Position numbers and translations under genes: made by a program. Shown piece by piece: positions 7,576 to 12,168 of a stretch of DNA of 12,168 nt. Origin of the DNA: Cyclospora cayetanensis. Its lineage: Eukaryota; Apicomplexa; Conoidasida; Eucoccidiorida; Eimeriidae. The notes under the pieces were generated by a model. It was given only the letters and a program-made list of their open reading frames with translations, was not told the origin of the DNA and made no database searches. Numbering within the stretch: position 1 is the first letter of the stretch; the number at the start of each line of letters is the position of its first letter. The stretch lies in NCBI RefSeq assembly GCF_002999335.1, contig NW_020312328.1:1-12168 (forward strand), given 5' to 3'.

Positions 7576-9413
7576 TCTAAGCACTCCAAGCTTTCTAGCT
7601 AGGTGCATGTACCACTAGCGCACATGCAAATAACTTTGTGTCTCCTTACCACAATTTATCGCTGCTCTGCAGTATGAAAGATATATGAACAAACAAACCA
7701 AGCAGTCGATTCCTTTTTCATTCTCATGTGATATAAGTATAACGGAAGAAAATGTAGCTTAGTCTGATACATTTCTGGAGATTTGAAGCTCTTCAGGGGC
7801 TGATGACCGCTGTATGGTGGCCATCGAAGGAGTGCTAAATATGGTCTACCGGGCCAACTTTACCAACGAACAGATAGTAGAGAAGCTCTTTGAGGCGACC
7901 TGCTTTAGTCTAAATGACCGTGGTAATAAGAGACAATAGTTGGAGGTCTACAGCAGCCACGTGATGCCCTATAGAAGAAAGCTGGAGTCTTCTGCAGCTC
8001 ACCAATATTCAAGCCTAAAAGTGGGAAGGCTAGATGGGAGTGCTTAGTACCACAAAAAAGTAAAACAAGTTAAACTGAGGGGGATAAAAGAGCCTCTCGC
8101 TTCCACTTGAGATATACTGTTCCGATTATGCTGGGAAAAAGTACTAGATACGTGCTAGAATGTGCAGCACAGCTCTGGTTGATGGCGCCTGGGCAGCTAA
8201 CACAGCACAAGATGCACTGATATTCGTGAAGATTCGAATTGTGTAGTTCAACAGAGCTGGTGCGCTCGCGTTGTTGCGGTGCAGTTGACACCTTCAGAGG
8301 AAATTTCTTTGTTTGAAGGAGCTTCAAGCGTAAACAGGACTCGCAGGGACTAGGGTTTGGGGCTCCAATGCGCAATACATTATGAATATACAGGCAAGGA
8401 GGCATGAACCCACAGATGCGGCCGAAACGGCAACCCAAGAGCAGACCCCGAATGGCAATCTTCGACGATCAAATTGCTCTTATGCCTGTAAAAGGGCGGC
8501 TTGCATTGACTCTTGACCAGCCTTATATTGACAGGAGTTACCTTGAAGTGCACACTTCCCCGTGATCTGCGTCTCTTAACCATTATGGGTAGGTTATTCG
8601 GAAATCAGAGCATGAATGGTCACGAACGGAGGGCCTCGCATGACCGTGGACACCTGGAGACTCAGGAATATCATGGACGTTCCTCAGCGCATTTGGTAAT
8701 GACTTTCACACGAATAATCTGGAGCACCCTGCACCCAATAATTGTTTTATTCTGGTCGCTTGAAAATTGCCGAAATATGACGCTGTATAGACTTGCCTTC
8801 AGTAATAGGACTGCAGGAGCAGTGAACACTGGGTTAAGTGTAATGGCTTAGTAGTAATGAACGCTAGACATTGGTCACTTTAAGATCGCATTAAAATACA
8901 GCAAAATGATTATTCCTGCCGCCATCAATAAGTTATGTTCATTTACAAAAAAAAGTGATCCACCTCTACGTGCCAAAGGTGAGGCAATCCTACGGGGTAA
9001 CGCACTGTATGGATACCTCCGCGTTTCCTCCAATTAAATACCGTTGAGCCAAACGTCACGTGCAATACCCCGGGCAAGCCAACGTGACACCGCCCCCCCA
9101 GTGAAGTATCATATGCTGATGAGGAGTATTTTAACCATGAAGGGAACCGGATTCAACACGTTCTGCACCAAAAAATTCCAGAGCAATATTATCAGCTGCC
9201 AGCACAAACTTGCACCCACCACTCAGCCAAATTGTAATAGGTGGGCACAGGAGTGCTCGACGCGACAGACCTATATTCGGTGGCCGAGGACATCACTGCT
9301 GCAGCAGGGCTAGCCATACATCGACTCTCAGAGTGTGGCTTTGTAACTCCCAAGAAGCAAAGGAACAAGGGAGACCAAACTGCTGTCATGCTGATAGTGA
9401 GAAGAAGCATTTG
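7576..9413. other. Gene-poor interval downstream of the bL35 gene
   Basis: About 1.8 kb with only short unsupported frames on both strands (for example 8070-8438 minus and 8513-8851 plus), none with a domain or leader. The right end should contain the 3' UTR of the bL35 transcript, which runs leftward from 9413. A ctagggttt occurs at 8350-8358. No tRNA, rRNA or long repeat was seen. It is somewhat more AT-rich than the flanking coding blocks, consistent with intergenic DNA. Confidence 0.55.
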
Positions 9414-10271
9414 CTAAGGGTGTAGACTTAAGGGCCCAAGAAGCCGTGAAATATGGCTTGGCTTCAAGGCCGCCACACGACGGAGCCTAGTGCGCCTCGC
9501 CCCAGACTTGGAATGTGCGTTGTGCTGCAAGCCTGGCCGTTTGTAGAGGAGCTTGCCTGTGGCAGTAACCTTAAAACGCTTGTCAATAGATCCACGGGAC
9601 TTTGGTTTCACTGCCGCAACGCGAACTGCTCGACGCATACAGAGACTGTACGGCGCGGGCAGCCAGGCGGAGTCCATATGGCAGCCGACCACTGGGTTTC
9701 CGCAGTGAGAAAGATTGGTCAGCATATCCATGACTCTTACCTTTGAGGCTTGCATCTGCCTCCCTTCAGCTGTGCAGCCCTTGCTAACCACTTGCGAAGC
9801 GCCACAAAGATAAGAAGGCACCTGAATTATGTGGCTCGTGGGAGGCTTGCTAAGCTGAGGGAGGGCAACCGCTCTCACAACAAACAGTCCCGGGAGCCTT
9901 CTGCAGCTTTTAGGGACGCCCCTGGATGGACAAACGACGTTCTCAAGAGTTCTTAAGATCTCCCTTCGAACGATAATTCGTCCTCCACATCGGGAAAAGG
10001 CGCCTCTAGAATCTCTCTTCGCCAATAAATCACACGAAGATCGTTCAAATGCCGTTCTCAGAGACCGGCTTAGTCCCAAACCAGCGCCCACATCTACTAT
10101 GGACGCAGTCGCCGTTCCTATGAAAAGTGTTATGGGACACGCAACGGCGATGACCAAGAGAAGTGGCAACAGCTTCCCAGGATACCGCTTTGATGCTCGG
10201 CTGCTACTCGGGTTCATCCGGCTCTGGCCCTGCTCAATTCGTGACTGTGGTGGCTTTGTGCCTTCCTTCAT
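9414..10271 (-). CDS. rpl35: Organellar (apicoplast) large-subunit ribosomal protein bL35 precursor
   Basis: The last ~64 residues are a bL35 domain. KPKSRGSIDKRFKVTATGKL (from position 9608) matches the family pattern in which a Lys-x-Lys start leads to KRFKVTGSGK, and the downstream basic run around HSKSGARRTRLRR matches the conserved His and Lys/Arg tail. bL35 is a bacterial-type 50S protein absent from cytosolic ribosomes, so this copy should serve an organelle ribosome. The ATG at 10271 has purine at -3 (gacATGaag) and gives 285 residues; 10217 is an alternative in weaker context. Residues 34-51 (LLPLLLVIAVACPITLFI) form a signal peptide ending near ATAS, followed by a Ser/Arg-rich stretch, the bipartite leader of apicoplast proteins. 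The ~100 residues between leader and domain may include short introns read through in frame; aaag|gtaagag at 9741/9740 is a strong donor-like site, but no acceptor of matching phase was found. The frame is also open far upstream. The bL35 assignment is sure; exon structure and start are less so. Confidence 0.85.
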   Translation of the reverse strand: MKEGTKPPQSRIEQGQSRMNPSSSRASKRYPGKLLPLLLVIAVACPITLFIGTATASIVDVGAGLGLSRSLRTAFERSSCDLLAKRDSRGAFSRCGGRIIVRREILRTLENVVCPSRGVPKSCRRLPGLFVVRAVALPQLSKPPTSHIIQVPSYLCGASQVVSKGCTAEGRQMQASKVRVMDMLTNLSHCGNPVVGCHMDSAWLPAPYSLCMRRAVRVAAVKPKSRGSIDKRFKVTATGKLLYKRPGLQHNAHSKSGARRTRLRRVAALKPSHISRLLGPLSLHP

Positions 10272-12167
10272 GTCCAATCTTTCCGGAGCATTTTTGTGAG
10301 TATGAGGAGAAAAAATCTGAGATTCCAAGGAGCCGGGATCCATCCGCTCAGACTCTCTCGGGGCAGTCTGTAATGCACTGTGGGTGGTTGGTGCTTTTTG
10401 AATGACGGAAGCCACGCATCGGTTTCCCCTGCCTGGGGCCCATGCACGTTGAGAAATCGCTGGATCCGTCCGCTTTGGATGCCTTACCTGTGGAGAAAAG
10501 CTCCGGCTCGCCTCAGAGGAAGCAGAATAAAGTGGGAAGAGGAATGATTCTCGCTCTCGAGATGCACTCGTAGAAGCTCGAGTCTCTGCAAAAGGTGACA
10601 GCGCGCAACCTTCCCCCAAGAAGTCTGCAACTGCCGTTCCATGTGGGGAAGCCGCCCTCTCATTCTCACTCTGCGACGGTGATGCTTTATTTCTGGAGGG
10701 CTTACCGCAGGGGTTCTCTGAGCGCATGGCGGGCAGCATACCACCTCGATGCTCTGCTCCGTGCGACCGCTCGAAGGCCACCTGTGAGGAGCTCGTTTTC
10801 GCTGTTTCAGTAACACAGGAAGCAGCAACCGTTTCCGCAGCCTGCATGCCTCTGCTCACTGCGGAAAGGCCCGACCTCGTGAGTTCACTTGAAGAAACTT
10901 CCGACGAGTTCGAGGTGGGTGGCTGTAAGGCCCACGACGCCCAGAAATCGCCGCATTTCCCAGTCCGAACGTCATCAAGGAAAGTGCTGCCTCCACTCCA
11001 ATTCAAAGATGACGACACTACACGTCGGCATCCCAGCTGCTGGACCGGACTTTCAAGCCTCCGAACGAACAAGGTGCTCTGCTGCGCTCTGTTTGAAGGC
11101 TGCCGCGTGTACGCTGGACTGCCCGCACTCCCCAGCAGGGATGTGGCACTCCAGCCCCCAGCCCCCTGGTTGACGTCATCGAGCACCAGAGGTGCAGGCT
11201 CCCAAATTTCCTCCTGTCCATCTGCTGCCTCTTCTCTGAAAAACCCCGAGACACCTGCATCGGTATCTTCCCCTTTTAGAAAGTGCAGTGGAGCACCTAA
11301 AACTGCCAAAGCACTTTGTTCCGCTGGAGCCGCCGTATTGGCTTCCTCCCTATGATCCGGTGATGAGGTTCGAGTTACAGGGCACTCCCAAAACTCCGCC
11401 TCAGTCACCATATTACGTACTGTGGAGCCCACACTAGAGGCCACAGGACTTGTCCGTATCTGGCAAAGGCAGTCAGGTGCGGGGTCACATGCGCGGCTGG
11501 CTCCTTCGACTAAGGCCACTCGCAGGCTACAGCTGCAGGGAGGCTGTGGTCCTTCGACGGGTTTCTCAGAATTTGATGCTTCTGTAGAGACCCTCGAGAG
11601 CGTTTCTTGCTCAAGTGACGCTTCCGCCAGGCGCTTTCCTGACATGCGTGGATTGCATCCTTCAGCTTGTGGCCCAGATCCCCCGGAAGCCGTGACGTTC
11701 CGGCCTTTTGAAGCAGACACTGGCGTCGATGCACAAAATGTGTTCACTGCAGCAGCAGCCGGTAGAGGAGACATTGAGTGCCGCGGAGAGAGGGTCTGCA
11801 AACTCTCAAGCAAAGGATGCACTGTCATAAAAATAGCGCAATCCGAAGGATCGTCGGACAGTAAACAGAGGCCACAAGCCACCAGGTGTTTGTCGGCAAG
11901 AATGCTCGAGACAGCCGATGAACTACTCTGCGCGTAGAAGCAACGAGGTCTGACGCGGCTACCCACCTGTAACTTCTCTTCTGCATCCGTGAATGCGAGT
12001 TTGCATTCCTGTTCAAAGCTATTGTGTCGAATGGTCACTGAGGAGTCACTTGCTTGCAGCTCCTGCCGACTTTCTCGAAGATGCTGGAGCAGACATTCGT
12101 GGTGACCCCGCAGAGGGCCTCGTAGAATTTGTGTTGCCCAATCAACTGTGGCCGGTGCTAAGGGCAG
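10272..12167 (-). CDS. Ser-rich open frame in phase with bL35 (5'-partial; separate gene or N-terminal region)
   Basis: A further 632 codons lie in the same frame directly upstream of the bL35 precursor, with no stop up to the right edge. The first 36 are the inverted-repeat segment shared with the plus-strand frame. The next ~31 are charged and helix-like, up to DAEEKLQ. The remainder is Ser/Ala/Glu-rich, low-complexity and probably disordered, with no recognised domain. A strong donor-like site (ttacag|gtgggt) follows codon LQ, with the intron starting at 11966. A phase-0 acceptor (gagagtttgcag) ends at 11796, so a 171-base in-frame intron is possible. Because a signal peptide must be N-terminal, a simple fusion to bL35 would bury it. 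More likely this is a neighbouring gene that splices away, or a region with an alternative transcript start. No independent stop in this frame is visible. Confidence 0.45.
11796..11966 (-). other. Possible 171-base in-frame intron
   Basis: On the minus strand the donor cag|gtgggt begins at 11966 and a candidate acceptor, ttgcttgagagtttgcag, ends at 11796. Both fall between codons and the length is exactly 57 codons, so the frame is preserved whether or not it is removed. The encoded stretch (for example HLVACGLCLL) differs in composition from the charged part before and the Ser-rich part after. This is inferred from splice consensus only; there is no transcript evidence. Confidence 0.3.
12060..12167 (-). 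repeat. Right arm of the 108-base inverted repeat
   Basis: This is the mirror copy of 2-109. On the minus strand the encoded segment runs smoothly into a further charged, heptad-like stretch (RQELQAS, then FEQECKLAF and DAEEKLQ). In the left copy the sequence switches abruptly to a Ser/Pro-rich composition instead. This suggests, as inference only, that the right copy is the original context and the left copy is transplanted or chimeric. Confidence 0.95.
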
Positions 12168-12168
12168 C

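Noticed and set aside
8070..8851. Frames of 112 and 122 codons on opposite strands
   Set aside because: Both lie in AT-richer intergenic DNA with no recognisable features, and both are lengths expected by chance.
10726..11937. Plus-strand frames of 209 and 171 codons opposite the minus-strand Ser-rich region
   Set aside because: These are antisense shadows of a GC-richer coding region. The minus-strand frame is much longer and leads into a proven bL35 domain.
1..12168. A 12-kb transposon or Polinton-like element bounded by the inverted repeat as terminal repeats
   Set aside because: No transposase, integrase, polymerase or capsid-like frame is present. The repeat arms lie inside long coding frames, and target-site duplications cannot be tested because only one base lies outside each arm.

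Overview
The window looks like nuclear DNA of an apicoplast-bearing apicomplexan, most likely a coccidian (Toxoplasma/Sarcocystis/Eimeria type). Two reading frames carry what looks like the bipartite leader of a nuclear-encoded apicoplast protein: a hydrophobic signal peptide followed by a basic, Ser/Arg-rich transit stretch. One of them ends in a recognisable bacterial-type ribosomal protein bL35. The long, serine/proline-rich, low-complexity open frames, the roughly balanced base composition and the wide gene-poor gaps also fit coccidians. Nothing in the window looks bacterial or viral. The genus is inference; no species-diagnostic sequence was recognised.

Layout. Positions 2-2416 (+) are a single open frame (804 codons plus stop, open at the left edge) for an unrecognised Ser/Pro-rich, Arg-rich protein. 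Positions 2417-4268 show no supported gene. A structured dispersed repeat begins at 4269 (copy A), next to the 3' end of a minus-strand gene (4433-5281) for a putative apicoplast-targeted protein of unknown function. From 5282 to 9413 there is about 4 kb with no confident gene. It holds two further copies of the repeat (B near 6461, C near 7443), some hairpins and two weak reading frames. Positions 9414-12167 (-) are one uninterrupted frame. Its last ~285 codons (9414-10271) encode the bL35 precursor with its own signal and transit peptide; the 632 codons upstream are a Ser-rich, low-complexity region open at the right edge.

The two edges are linked. Positions 2-109 are an exact 108-base inverted copy of 12060-12167. 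The two long convergent frames read this segment in the same phase, so both contain the same 36 residues and then diverge abruptly. This could be a real inverted duplication that made a chimeric gene, the arms of a larger inverted repeat, or an assembly artefact at contig ends. The sequence alone does not decide.

Functionally, the two recognisable products (bL35 and the unknown protein at 4433-5281) are both predicted to enter the apicoplast. The first works in organellar translation; the second has no assigned role. They are separated by about 4 kb, and nothing suggests co-transcription. The best candidate for something undescribed is the three-copy repeat. Its copies differ in sequence but appear to keep the same stem positions and an ACA triplet after the last stem, as a structured RNA or a structured mobile element might.
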